DNA from: CAZCFB01 sp964511535
GTDB lineage: Bacteria > Myxococcota_A > Polyangia > GCA-2747355 > CAZCFB01
Assembly: GCA_964511535.1 (NCBI GenBank)
Contig: CAZEFW010000014.1
Span: 21,150-85,149, forward strand
Length of the DNA: 64,000 bases
Direction: 5' to 3'
Part shown: positions 50,937 to 60,997 of the stretch, piece by piece
Layout: the number at the start of each line of letters is the position of its first letter
Position numbering within the stretch: the first letter of the stretch is position 1
Made by a program: the position numbers and the translations under genes
The notes under the pieces: model-generated
What the model was told of the DNA's origin: nothing
What the model saw: only the letters and a program-made list of their open reading frames with translations
Databases searched by the model: none

Positions 50937-52610
50937 CCCGCTCCGCCAGTCCATGAGCAGATGCGCCACCAGCCATACCCCGGCGGCGCCCATGAGCCAG
51001 AACCCCAGGTTGCCCGCCTTGGCGCTGTCCAGCACGGCCACGCCGGCGCCCAGCAGCGCGGCGGCGATGATGCCCCCGCGGATCCGATAGCCGAGGCGGT
51101 CCATGGCCCAGGCCTTGTGGGGATCCCTGGTCTGGATCTCGAGGCGGCCCTGGCGCAGATCTTCGACGATCTCCTGCAGCTGGAACGGCAGGTCACGCGC
51201 CACGGCGGTGAGCCGTCCGGCGTTGTTGAGCAGCTCGTTGCCCAGCTTCATCGGGTGGTAGCGCTGCCAGATGATCTTGGCCAGGTACGGCTTCGCCACC
51301 GCCATGATGTCCAGCTCGGGGTGGATCTCCTTGCCCACCCCCTCGATGGTCATGATGGCGCGCACCATCATGGTCAGCTCGGTGGGGATCTCGATGTTGT
51401 ACTTCATCGCGCCCATCACGATGTCCCGCACGATGGCAGAGGCCTCCATGTCCTTGAGGTCCTTGCCCAGGTGCCGATCCGCCAGCACGCGCACGTAGTT
51501 GCGGAACTCCTCCAGGTCGATCTTTTTGCGCGGCCGGCCGATGGCCAGCATGGCGTCCGCCATGGCGTCCGCGTCCTGGCGGGCGGCGGCCATCAGCAGG
51601 TCGACGGCCTGATCCCGCAGGCGCGGGGAGAGGCGGCCCACCAGGCCGAGATCCAGCAGCCCGATCACCAGGGGTGTCTCCGGATCGTAGCGCCCGCCCT
51701 CGGGCGGCGGCGGCTGGACCTTGATGTTCCCCGGGTGGGGATCCGCGTGGAAGAAGCCGTCCTCGAACAGCATCTTCAGGATCAGGCGCACCGCGGTCTC
51801 GCCCAGCCACTTGCCGTCGGCGCCCAGCTTCACCGCGTCGGTGACCTTGGGGCCGTCGAGGAACTCGAGTGTGAGGACCTTCTTGCTGCTGGCCTGGGCG
51901 AAGACTTTTGGGAAGAGCAGGGTCTCTTCGCCGAGGAAGTTGTCGGCGAACCGCTCGGCGTTCTGGGCCTCCACCGTGAAGTCCATCTCCGCGGTGATGG
52001 AGCGGTCGAACTCCCGCACCAGCCCTGACGGGGAGTAGATCCGGCTCTCTGCGATGGTCCGCTCCACCAGGGCGGCCAGCATGTGCAGCAGGTCCAGGTC
52101 CCGGGCCACCATGTTGTCGATGCCCGGGCGCTGGATCTTCACCGCGACCCGCACGGGCTCCGCCGCGCCGTCCACCTCGAGGGTCGCCTCGTGCACCTGG
52201 GCCACCGAGGCGCAGGCCAGGGGCTCGGCCTCGAAGGAGGCGAAGATCTCCTCCACCGGCGCGCCCAGGGAATCCTCCACCATCTTGCGCGCGTCCTCGG
52301 CGGGGAAGGGGGCCACGTCGTCCTGCAGCTTCTTGAGCTCCTGGACGATGTCGGCGGGAAGGATATCCGACCGGGTGCTCATGATCTGGCCCAGCTTCAC
52401 GAAGGTGGGCCCGAGGTCCTGGAGCACGAGCCGGATGCGCTCCCCGAGCTGGGACCGGGGTACCGACTCCCCCGTTACCGGCTCGCCCTCGGCTCCGGCG
52501 TGGGAGCTGAGGCCCAGGCGGCCCACCACCTCACCGAAGCCATGGCGCGCCAGCACCTGGGTGATTTGGCGCAACCTGTCGATATCACGGACTGCCGTCA
52601 GGATTGACAT
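50925..52610 (-). CDS. ABC1/UbiB/AarF-family atypical kinase
   Basis: This family supports ubiquinone or menaquinone synthesis and other lipid tasks through an unusual kinase-like ATPase. The KxGQ motif is FVKLGQIMSTR, the Ala-rich loop is ACASVAQVHEA, the lysine lies in VAVKIQRPG, the catalytic segment is FHADPHPGNI, and LLDLGLVG stands for DFG. Two C-terminal helices (about 505-550, GGIIAAALLGAGVAVLD and FWLMGAAGVWLVAHLL) anchor it in the membrane. The ATG at 52610 has no strong ribosome-binding site. It diverges from the large kinase gene. Confidence 0.93.
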   Translation of the reverse strand: MSILTAVRDIDRLRQITQVLARHGFGEVVGRLGLSSHAGAEGEPVTGESVPRSQLGERIRLVLQDLGPTFVKLGQIMSTRSDILPADIVQELKKLQDDVAPFPAEDARKMVEDSLGAPVEEIFASFEAEPLACASVAQVHEATLEVDGAAEPVRVAVKIQRPGIDNMVARDLDLLHMLAALVERTIAESRIYSPSGLVREFDRSITAEMDFTVEAQNAERFADNFLGEETLLFPKVFAQASSKKVLTLEFLDGPKVTDAVKLGADGKWLGETAVRLILKMLFEDGFFHADPHPGNIKVQPPPPEGGRYDPETPLVIGLLDLGLVGRLSPRLRDQAVDLLMAAARQDADAMADAMLAIGRPRKKIDLEEFRNYVRVLADRHLGKDLKDMEASAIVRDIVMGAMKYNIEIPTELTMMVRAIMTIEGVGKEIHPELDIMAVAKPYLAKIIWQRYHPMKLGNELLNNAGRLTAVARDLPFQLQEIVEDLRQGRLEIQTRDPHKAWAMDRLGYRIRGGIIAAALLGAGVAVLDSAKAGNLGFWLMGAAGVWLVAHLLMDWRSGKKT

Positions 52611-52714
52611 GATTGGGGGCAGGATACCGGCCCTGGGTTGAAAGAGTCAAATTCGCGTTGGGGTGAGGTTTCCTTGTTACAATCGCAAATTCTGGTAAAA
52701 ATTGGGCAGGTTTC
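52611..52714. promoter_or_regulatory. Divergent promoter spacer between ubiB-family and kinase/AAA genes
   Basis: The 104 bases are AT-richer than their neighbours. A TACAAT at about 52678-52683 is a possible -10 box for the kinase gene, with only weak -35 candidates upstream. No ribosome-binding site of note precedes the ATG at 52715. I see no other feature. Confidence 0.35.
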
Positions 52715-55700
52715 ATGGCCAGTATCAAGTGCAATGCATGCGGGGGGGCCTGCGAAAAGACCCACCGCTTCTGTCCCCATTGCGGAGCCGAGGTAGAGGA
52801 GCGGGATAGCCGCACCTCCCGCGCGCCCGGCCGCCGCGACGACCCGTTCCTCGGGATGAATATCGGCGGGAAGTTCGTGCTGCGCCGCCTGGTGGGCTCG
52901 GGCGGCATGGGCAACGTCTACCTGGCGGAGCAGGTGCGGGTGGGGCGCACGGCGGCGGTGAAGATCATGCACCGCCACCTGCTCGGGGACGAGCGAGCCG
53001 CGGCGCGGTTCATCAACGAGGCCCAGGCGGCCTCCCAGCTGAACCACCCTCACAGCATCTCGGTGCTCGACTTCGGCCAGACCGAGGCGGGGTTGCTCTA
53101 CATTGTCATGGAGTACCTGCGCGGGCGCTCCCTGGACAGGGTGATCCAGGAGGAGTACCCGCTCACCTTCGGCCGGGTGATCACCATCATGTGCCAGGTG
53201 CTCGACGCGGTCTCGGCGGCGCACCGGCTGAACATCATCCATCGCGATCTGAAACCGGAGAACATCTTCCTCGAGAGCACCGTGGGCCAGGACTTCGTCA
53301 AGGTGCTCGACTTCGGCGTGGCCAAGATCCTCGAGACCGAGGTGCGCTCCGTGACGTCGCCCGGGCTCGTGCCGGGCACGCCCGAATACATGTCTCCAGA
53401 GCAGGCGCGGGGGGGCACCGTCGACGCCCGCTCCGACGTCTACGCCCTGGGCGTCATCCTGTACGAGATGCTCACGGAGTTCGTCCCCTTCAAGGGGCGC
53501 ACGGCGCTCGAGACGATGATGAGCCACGTGCAGGACAAGCCGATCCCGCCCTCCAACCGGCGGCCTGATCGGCGCATCCCATCCACCCTGGATTCCATCG
53601 TGCTGTGGGCCCTGGCCAAGAGCCCGGATGATCGCGTCTCGTCGGCCGGGCAGCTGCGCGACCTGCTCTCGGCGTGGACCGAGGTGTCCGGCATCTGGCC
53701 CTCGTCGACGACCAAGGAAGACCACGAGCGGCCGCTCTCGAACCAGGGCAACATCATGCTGGCGGAGTTCTTCTCCGACGACGAGATCGACGACATCAAG
53801 TCCGAGGGGGTGCGCCCCGAGGAGAAGTCGTCGGTGTTCCATCGTCCGCTGCCGCCGCTGCGGGAGGCCGCCCAGGCGCGCATGGAGCGCGGGCCGATCC
53901 TGGGGCGGGAGCGCGAGGTGAGCTGGCTCGACAAGTTCATCAAGTCGCGCAACGCCGGCGTGCTGGTGGTCAGCGCCCCGGACGGCGGCGGCAAGTCCCG
54001 CCTGCTGCGCGAGGTGCTCGCCATGGTGCGCAAGCGGGCCGAGATGGACGTGGTGCACTGTCCGCCCGAGGCGGGCTGGACCGCGGTGAGCCTGTCGGCG
54101 ATCCACCGGCTGGTGACGGTGCTGCTCAACCTGGACGCGCCGCCTGCCGACTGGAACGCCTTGCGACGGGCCGCCATGAAGCTGCGCCTGGACGAGGCCG
54201 ACCTGGCAGGGCTGGCCGACCTGCTGGCGCTGAGCGAGACCGAGCGCCACGTGCTGACCCCGGCCGAGCGCCAGCGGGAGCGCGCGCTGTCTCTGCGGCG
54301 CCTGCTCGAGGCAGCCGGCGCGCGGCGGCCGGTGCTGGTGCTGTTCGAGGAGGTCCAGCACTACGACCCCTCGTCGCACGAGCTGGTCACGTGGCTGGCG
54401 CACACCATGCGCACGCCGTCGGTGAAGCTGGTCATCTCCCGGACGCCGCACCACATTCAGCCGCTGCCCAACGACGCGTGGCAGCTCGCCCTGCCGCCGC
54501 TGGACGACGAAACCGCCGCCCGCCTGGTGGAGCGGCTGTTCGAGATGCACGACCCGGTGCTGACCGAAAACATCGTCAAGGTGGCCGAGGGGAACCCGCT
54601 CTTCTTGCAGCAGCTCTCCTTCGCCCAGGTCCACGAGCACCTGCGCGAGCCGCCCGACTCCTTGCCCGACCTGCTGGCCAGCAGGGTCGAGCGCCTCGGC
54701 ATGCCCGAGCGTGAGCTGCTCCAGTGGATGTCGGTGATCAACGGCATGATCAGCAAGGAGGAGCTGTCCCAGCTCACCTCGGACAGCGTCAACGTGGCGC
54801 TGCTCAATTCGCTGCTGGAGAAGGGGTACCTCAAGCGCGAGGACGGCCTGTACGGGTTCGTGCACCACCTGTCGGCGCTGGTGGTCCAGACCACCATCCC
54901 GGCGGAGGTGCGGCGCAAGCTGCACGAGGCAGTGGCGGCGAACCTCCGCGCCGAGGTGGACACCCCCGCCTCGAGGGGGGTGCTGGCTTACCACTCCTCG
55001 GAGGCCGAGGACATGCCCGAGGCCCTGGACGAGCTGCACCAGGCGGGGCAGTGGGCCTTCTCTTGCCTGGATCCCGAGACCGCGGTGCAGCTCTACTCCA
55101 AGGCGCTGGACATGGTGCGCAAGGAGTGGGGTAGGGGGCGCCTGGAGGCGCAGCTGCTCGACGACAGGGCGGTGGAGCTGACCCTGCGCCTGGCGCGCGC
55201 CCTGCGCCAGACCGATGACGTGCTCACGGCGCGCGGGGTGCTGGAGGAGATGCTGTCCGTGGCGGCGGGCGAGGCGGCGAGCCGCGCCAGCCTCAGGCTG
55301 GAGCTGGGCGAGATCAACCTGGACCTCGGCCGCCTGCAGATGGCGGAGCGGCACCTCAGCCTGGCCCGCACCGACGCCGAGCTGACCAGCGACTCGGGCC
55401 TGATTACCCGGGTGGACCTGCTGCTGGCGCGGGCCAAGGGGCTGCTGGCGAACACCGAGGTGGCCGGGCGCATGCTCGCGGCCCCGGACGAAGGGGGGGA
55501 TGCGCACAGGGCCTGGCAGCCGCTGTTGGAGCGCGCCGATATCTGTACCCAGCTACGCATGGAGGAGCGGGCCTTCGGGCTGCTGATGGACGCGCTGCAG
55601 CTGGCCGAGGACGAGCAATCGGTGCCGGGCAAGCTGCACGTCACGCTGATGATGGCGGACATGCACAACCGCGCCAGCGAGTGGAACATGGCCGAGATGC

Positions 55701-55936
55701 GGTTGAACCAGGTGCTCAACCACCTGCGCATCGGCAGCGTCGGGTTCCGGCTGCTGAAGTTCCGTGCGCTGCTGAACCTGGGGCGTATCAGGCGGATCCA
55801 GGGGGACGCCGAGGGCGGACGGCGGCACCTGGAGCAGGCGCTGCGGCTGGCCCTGGACATCTGCGACTGGCAGGCCATCGACCGGGCGGAGCACGAGATC
55901 GACATGCTCAAGTTCGCCCAGCCGCGCCAGCTCTGA
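52715..55936 (+). CDS. Zinc-ribbon Ser/Thr kinase fused to AAA ATPase and TPR domains
   Basis: In order: a four-Cys zinc ribbon (CNACGGACEKTHRFCPHCG, about residues 6-24); a full kinase domain (about 50-330) with GSGGMGNVYLAE, AVKIM, HRDLKPENIF and DFGVAK; an AAA_16-like ATPase (about 390-620) with Walker A SAPDGGGKSRLL and Walker B-like VLVLFEEVQHYD; and a C-terminal TPR-like helical part (about 760-1060). This resembles the kinase-AAA-TPR signal proteins of myxobacteria. The kinase is predicted active. Walker B has Glu-Glu instead of Asp-Asp/Glu. The final base pairs adjoin the Nudix gene by ten bases. A role as a signal integrator is inference. Confidence 0.92.
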   Translation: MASIKCNACGGACEKTHRFCPHCGAEVEERDSRTSRAPGRRDDPFLGMNIGGKFVLRRLVGSGGMGNVYLAEQVRVGRTAAVKIMHRHLLGDERAAARFINEAQAASQLNHPHSISVLDFGQTEAGLLYIVMEYLRGRSLDRVIQEEYPLTFGRVITIMCQVLDAVSAAHRLNIIHRDLKPENIFLESTVGQDFVKVLDFGVAKILETEVRSVTSPGLVPGTPEYMSPEQARGGTVDARSDVYALGVILYEMLTEFVPFKGRTALETMMSHVQDKPIPPSNRRPDRRIPSTLDSIVLWALAKSPDDRVSSAGQLRDLLSAWTEVSGIWPSSTTKEDHERPLSNQGNIMLAEFFSDDEIDDIKSEGVRPEEKSSVFHRPLPPLREAAQARMERGPILGREREVSWLDKFIKSRNAGVLVVSAPDGGGKSRLLREVLAMVRKRAEMDVVHCPPEAGWTAVSLSAIHRLVTVLLNLDAPPADWNALRRAAMKLRLDEADLAGLADLLALSETERHVLTPAERQRERALSLRRLLEAAGARRPVLVLFEEVQHYDPSSHELVTWLAHTMRTPSVKLVISRTPHHIQPLPNDAWQLALPPLDDETAARLVERLFEMHDPVLTENIVKVAEGNPLFLQQLSFAQVHEHLREPPDSLPDLLASRVERLGMPERELLQWMSVINGMISKEELSQLTSDSVNVALLNSLLEKGYLKREDGLYGFVHHLSALVVQTTIPAEVRRKLHEAVAANLRAEVDTPASRGVLAYHSSEAEDMPEALDELHQAGQWAFSCLDPETAVQLYSKALDMVRKEWGRGRLEAQLLDDRAVELTLRLARALRQTDDVLTARGVLEEMLSVAAGEAASRASLRLELGEINLDLGRLQMAERHLSLARTDAELTSDSGLITRVDLLLARAKGLLANTEVAGRMLAAPDEGGDAHRAWQPLLERADICTQLRMEERAFGLLMDALQLAEDEQSVPGKLHVTLMMADMHNRASEWNMAEMRLNQVLNHLRIGSVGFRLLKFRALLNLGRIRRIQGDAEGGRRHLEQALRLALDICDWQAIDRAEHEIDMLKFAQPRQL

Positions 55937-55946
55937 GCCCCGCGCC

Positions 55947-56531
55947 ATGTCTCCACGCGCCATGTCGGGCGTCAAGCCGTGGCCGCTGCTCGCCAAGCGG
56001 ACCATCACCGAGAACAGGATCTTCCGCCTGACCGGCAGGGACTCCGTCTCGCCGCGCACCGGCGCGCAGCACGAGTTCTACGTGCTCGAGTGTCCGGACT
56101 GGGTCAACATCGTGCCGCTGACCGAGGACGGCGAGGTGGTGCTGGTGCGGCAGTACCGGCACGGGACCGGGGACTTCACCCTCGAGATCCCCGGCGGGAT
56201 GGTGGACCCCGGCGACAGGGATCCTGCCGAGGCCGCGGCCCGGGAGATGCTGGAGGAGACCGGGTACCGGGCCGGGCAGGTGGAGCACCTGGGCAGCATC
56301 TCGCCGAACCCTGCCATCCAGGTCAACCAGTGCCACTCCTACCTCGCCACCGGGCTCGAGCGCGTGGCAGAGCCGCTGCTGGACGGCGCCGAGGACCTGG
56401 AGGTTCTTTCGGTGCCCCTGGCGCGGATCCCTGCCATGATTGCAGGCGGTGAGATCAACCACGCGCTGGTGGTGGTCGCGTTCACGTACATGTTGGGGCT
56501 GGTGGTTGACGGGCAGGCTGGTGGTCGGTAA
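55947..56531 (+). CDS. Nudix hydrolase, ADP-ribose pyrophosphatase-like
   Basis: The Nudix box is read as GGMVDPGDRDPAEAAAREML plus EETGY, with the REUxEE core intact, so it should bind metal and cleave a nucleoside diphosphate linked to a sugar. The upstream segment FYVLECPDWVNIVPLTEDGE and VRQYRHGTGDFTLEIPGG match the ADP-ribose pyrophosphatase branch. The enzyme is 194 residues and cytoplasmic. The last residues (GQAGGR) and stop codon lie in a heptamer array. It directly follows the kinase-AAA gene and may be co-transcribed. Confidence 0.9.
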   Translation: MSPRAMSGVKPWPLLAKRTITENRIFRLTGRDSVSPRTGAQHEFYVLECPDWVNIVPLTEDGEVVLVRQYRHGTGDFTLEIPGGMVDPGDRDPAEAAAREMLEETGYRAGQVEHLGSISPNPAIQVNQCHSYLATGLERVAEPLLDGAEDLEVLSVPLARIPAMIAGGEINHALVVVAFTYMLGLVVDGQAGGR

Positions 56532-56555
56532 TCGGTAATCGGAAGTCTGTAGTCC
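56525..56555. repeat. Heptamer array TCGGTAA overlapping the Nudix stop codon
   Basis: Units TCGGTAA, TCGGTAA, TCGGAAG and TCTGTAG follow each other at 56525-56552. The first unit supplies the TAA stop of the Nudix gene (56529-56531). This is the period-7 class again. Confidence 0.65.
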
Positions 56556-56602
56556 ATGGAGATATGCTGAGTGGCAATCCAGACCTTTGGGAGAGGACGC
56601 TG

Positions 56603-58318
56603 ATGCTCGAAAAGAAAGATCTCAGGAAGCTCCTGCCGGCAGCGCTGCTCGCGTGCGCCGTCCTCGTCGGGCCGCTGCTGCCCGGCTGCTCCGGGTGCCG
56701 CGGCAGCAAGGCGCCGGTAGCGTTCGCGCCGGCCGACGCGCTCGGCGTGGTCGTGGTGCCGAGGCTGAGCGAGGCCATGAGCCAGGCCAAGGCGTTCTTC
56801 GACCGGTTCAAGGACAACCCGCTGGTGGCCAAGGCCGTGCAGCAGGGCAAGGCCGAGGTGGTGCGGGAGATCGGGTTCGACCCGGAGAAGCCCGAGACGC
56901 TCAAGAAGATCGGCATCGACCCGGGCCGCGGCCTCGTGGCGCATATCGCCGCCGACGGTAAGAGCGTGGGCATCGCGGTGGGCGTCTCGGACAAGGCGGC
57001 GCTGGACAAGTACATCGCCAAGCAGGCCGCCAAGGTGAACACGGAGCTCAAGGATGTCGAGGTGGACGGGGTGAAGGTCAAGGAGCTGCGGCTCAAGGGC
57101 GGCACCCACCGACTGGGCGCGTTCGCGGTGGTCAAAAAGACCCTGATCATCTGCCCCGAGGCGGCGGACAACAAGCACGCGGCCTACGTGGCCAAGCTGA
57201 CGAAGCTGAAGTCGGACATCAGCGACAACAAGCAGTTCGTCAAGCTGAGCAAGCAGGTGGGCAAGCACCAGCTGTTGATCTACGTGGACGGCGAGGCGGC
57301 GGCCAAGGCGAGCAAGGCGTCAGCCAAGCGCCGGCTGGAGGGCGCGTCGGAGTTCATGAAGAAGTATGTCAAGGAGCAGCAGGAGACCGAGCAGGCCATG
57401 CTGGCGTTCTTCCGCGGGGCGGCGGTGGGCTTCTACTCCTCGAGCAAGGGGGCGGGGATGCGCGGCTACATGGCGGTGCCCGATGAAAAGGCCAAGAAGC
57501 TGGCCGAGGTGTTCAAGGGCAAGGGCGATCCGCCGGAGTTCGGCCGCTTCATCGGGCCCGACGCGCTCTCGGTCAGCCGGGCGTCCATCAACGTCAAGGC
57601 AGTGATGGACAAGGTGATCGAGAACCTCTCCCCGAGGCGCAAGCGGCGGCTCTACCGTCAGCTGGAGCGGCTGGAGAAGCAGAGCAAGATCGACGTGCGC
57701 AAGGTGCTGGAGGAGCTGCCGTCGGGACGCTACGCCGCGGCCGTCTACCCGCCGAACCTCGACCCGCAGCTCAACCTCGGGTCGCTGATGAGCCGCCCGG
57801 AGCAGGCGCTGGGCATGATCTCCACGGTGCTGTTCATCCAGGTCACCGATACGGACCGGGCCGCGGAGCTGCTGGCCAAGCTGGAGCGCATGATGGTGAT
57901 GGGCCGGATGGACGTGCGGATCCAGACGGGCAAGGATGAGCTGAAGCGCTACTTCCTCGAGGTGAAGGGCAAGAAGGTGGTGGGGTGGACCGTGAAGGAC
58001 GGGCTGCTGGTGGTGGCCACGGGCGACCGGCTGGACAAGACGCTGACCCTGATGGAGAAGGGCGGGGACAACGTGCTGGATCAGATCGAGAGCTCTCGCG
58101 CCAAGGGGCTGTTCAAGAGCGACGACGGCAACGTGGGCTATTTCAACCTGTCCAAGATGGCCGACATGGTGCGGGGCATGAACCTGCCGGCGGAGGTGAA
58201 GCTGATGATGAGCTCCTTCCTGTCGCTGTTCAACAAGCTGGCTGACCTGACGGGGTCCCTGGAGGTCAAGGACGCTGGGGTGCTGGTGGAGATCTCGCTG
58301 CGGCTGGCCGACCAGTAG
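56603..58318 (+). CDS. DUF3352-like lipoprotein
   Basis: A lipobox LLPGC (about Cys29) is followed by a large lysine-rich domain with repeats of the kind DALGVVVVPRLSEAMSQAKA and IGIDPGRGLVAHIAADGKSV, as in DUF3352 lipoproteins. Length is 571. It probably folds in the periplasm. Function is not known. The ATG at 56603 is preceded by GAGAGGA. It stands alone between the Nudix gene and the converging FHA regulator. Confidence 0.75.
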   Translation: MLEKKDLRKLLPAALLACAVLVGPLLPGCSGCRGSKAPVAFAPADALGVVVVPRLSEAMSQAKAFFDRFKDNPLVAKAVQQGKAEVVREIGFDPEKPETLKKIGIDPGRGLVAHIAADGKSVGIAVGVSDKAALDKYIAKQAAKVNTELKDVEVDGVKVKELRLKGGTHRLGAFAVVKKTLIICPEAADNKHAAYVAKLTKLKSDISDNKQFVKLSKQVGKHQLLIYVDGEAAAKASKASAKRRLEGASEFMKKYVKEQQETEQAMLAFFRGAAVGFYSSSKGAGMRGYMAVPDEKAKKLAEVFKGKGDPPEFGRFIGPDALSVSRASINVKAVMDKVIENLSPRRKRRLYRQLERLEKQSKIDVRKVLEELPSGRYAAAVYPPNLDPQLNLGSLMSRPEQALGMISTVLFIQVTDTDRAAELLAKLERMMVMGRMDVRIQTGKDELKRYFLEVKGKKVVGWTVKDGLLVVATGDRLDKTLTLMEKGGDNVLDQIESSRAKGLFKSDDGNVGYFNLSKMADMVRGMNLPAEVKLMMSSFLSLFNKLADLTGSLEVKDAGVLVEISLRLADQ

Positions 58319-58348
58319 GCGCAGGCGGATTATGTAAAGTTTTGACCG

Positions 58349-59752
<1,404 letters not shown>

Positions 59753-59838
59753 CTCAGGGTTGTTTGTTGGAAGACTTACATTTAGAGGATATCCCCAGCG
59801 CGATTTCAAGCGTCATTTCGCGTGGCCGGGGGAAGAGG

Positions 59839-59858
59839 GGCCGGAAAATTTTCCGGCC
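59839..59858. repeat. Perfect 20-base palindrome GGCCGGAAAATTTTCCGGCC
   Basis: The palindrome has no loop and lies between the FHA regulator start and the end of a candidate small gene on the same strand. It could be a transcription-factor site in front of the regulator gene or a terminator-like hairpin for the small gene. Confidence 0.55.
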
Positions 59859-59863
59859 GAGCC

Positions 59864-60016
59864 TCAGCCGAGGGCGAGGATCAGACTGGCGCAGACCGCA
59901 GCCAGCAGCCCCGAGCTGATGATCACCTTGGACAGGGGAGCGAGCAGCTGGGGCCGGGGGCGATCGGAATACCGAAACGGGCCTTGCAGGTATGTATGGT
60001 TGTTTCGCAGGTACAT
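59864..60016 (-). CDS. Candidate 50-residue single-pass membrane protein
   Basis: An ATG at 60016 opens a 50-codon frame ending at TGA (59866-59864). The product begins MYLRNNHTYLQGP, has a basic middle and ends in a membrane helix of about 18-20 residues (VIISSGLLAAVCASLILALG) at the extreme C-terminus, like a tail-anchored protein. There is no clear ribosome-binding site. It precedes the FHA regulator on the same strand. No family is recognised; it may be a chance frame. Confidence 0.4.
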   Translation of the reverse strand: MYLRNNHTYLQGPFRYSDRPRPQLLAPLSKVIISSGLLAAVCASLILALG

Positions 60017-60320
60017 GATGAGACCAGCGTAGGGGGCCGTGGATCTCGGGTCAAAAAAATCGCCAAAAAACCATGGTTCCAGGGTCTCGCCAACCGCTTG
60101 ATTCCACTACGCGTTTCTCGAAGTGGCGTTATGTAAAAAAGCTGGATGGAAATCCGGCCGGCCGGCCGGACAGGGCAGCTCGCCACAAGGCGCCGATTCC
60201 GATCAGAAACAAAACTTAACATAATGCACATTATCAGACGTTGCATCAAAACCTGCCGTCAGCGTCCAAATTCAACACCCCAGCCAACCAGACCATCAAA
60301 GGCCTCAATCCAATCAAGAA

Positions 60321-60684
60321 ACGGGGACGCTTTTCAGAAGCTAAGAAGTTAAGAAACCCGGAGCTCCTGGATCAGGAGCCCGGCAAAGAAGAGCCTGGTG
60401 AGCATCAGATGGAGCCCGGAAAGACAGATGAAAACTGGGGGATGGAAACTGGAGGACGCTTTTCAAAATTAAGAAACCTGGTGCTACCGAAGTCCCGGGA
60501 TGTGCCAAGTAGTGGCAATGCTGCGCAAAATAGGAACGATCAGCGGCTAGCCAGGCCCGGCTCGATGCATGAGGCCTCTGGACGCAGAACCGGAGTTTCT
60601 TAGCGCTCGATTTCTGGAATACCTTATTGGTATCAGGGTTTTGAAGGAGATCAGGTGGAGTTTCTTAATTTCTGAAAAGCGACC
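60321..60684. repeat. Dispersed CGCTTTTCAG...TTAAGAAAC repeat, two direct and two inverted copies
   Basis: Direct copies are at 60321-60367 and 60452-60480 (GACGCTTTTCA..AATTAAGAAACC). An inverted copy is at 60654-60684 (GGAGTTTCTTAATTTCTG then AAAAGCGACC) and a partial inverted one at about 60590-60614. Such spaced, mixed-orientation copies resemble REP clusters linked to RAYT transposases; none is encoded here. Confidence 0.65.
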
Positions 60685-60778
60685 TCATTTTATCTCCGTT
60701 GGCTGAGAAGCCAATCCCCTTTTGAGCTCTCTGATTAATATGGGCTGGTTGCCGGATTGTGGGATTGATCGGCTGGTT

Positions 60779-60807
60779 ATTTTACATAACTACAGATTAT
60801 GTAAAAT
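60779..60807. repeat. Inverted repeat ATTTTACATAA-CTACAGA-TTATGTAAAAT
   Basis: A perfect 11-base inverted repeat with 7-base loop, upstream of the tRNA-Arg promoter. Single-arm relatives (TTATGTAAA) occur near 58330 and 60129. It may be a REP-type element or a protein-binding site. Confidence 0.6.
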
Positions 60808-60825
60808 CATGGGTTCACTCCCCCC

Positions 60826-60857
60826 TTGACGGGAACCGTGGCTTGCGGCGATATATG
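60826..60857 (+). promoter_or_regulatory. Putative promoter of the tRNA-Arg gene
   Basis: TTGACG at 60826-60831 is a good -35 box. GATATA/TATATG at 60850-60857 is a plausible -10 box, with 18-20 bases between. The start of transcription would be about 15 bases before the tRNA. Confidence 0.5.
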
Positions 60858-60878
60858 TCTTCGCTGCAAAGCCACTTA

Positions 60879-60955
<77 letters not shown>

Positions 60956-60997
60956 TTTACAGCTCAGAGCCCTGGCGCGTGCGTCGGGGTGCTGTGT

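Larger units (their letters stand above)
60017..60820. other. Gene-poor, AT-richer stretch with several repeats
   Basis: No convincing gene is seen in these 800 bases. Lower GC and several A/T-rich motifs (including three ATGTAAA-type motifs, near 60131, 60784-60789 reversed, and 60800) set the stretch apart. It contains a TCCGGCCGGCCGGCCGGA palindrome (60153-60170), a four-copy CTTTTCAG/TTAAGAAAC repeat (60321-60684) and an 11-base inverted repeat (60779-60807). It may be a decayed mobile-element landing zone. Confidence 0.6.

Noticed and set aside
52598..55507. A 969-codon open frame on the minus strand
   Set aside because: It is fully antisense to the kinase-AAA gene, rich in His, Arg, Gln and Leu, and shows no domain. 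GC shadow.
60146..60603. Small open frames in the gene-poor stretch
   Set aside because: They cross the repeats, have odd codon use for this genome and no ribosome-binding sites or recognisable motifs.
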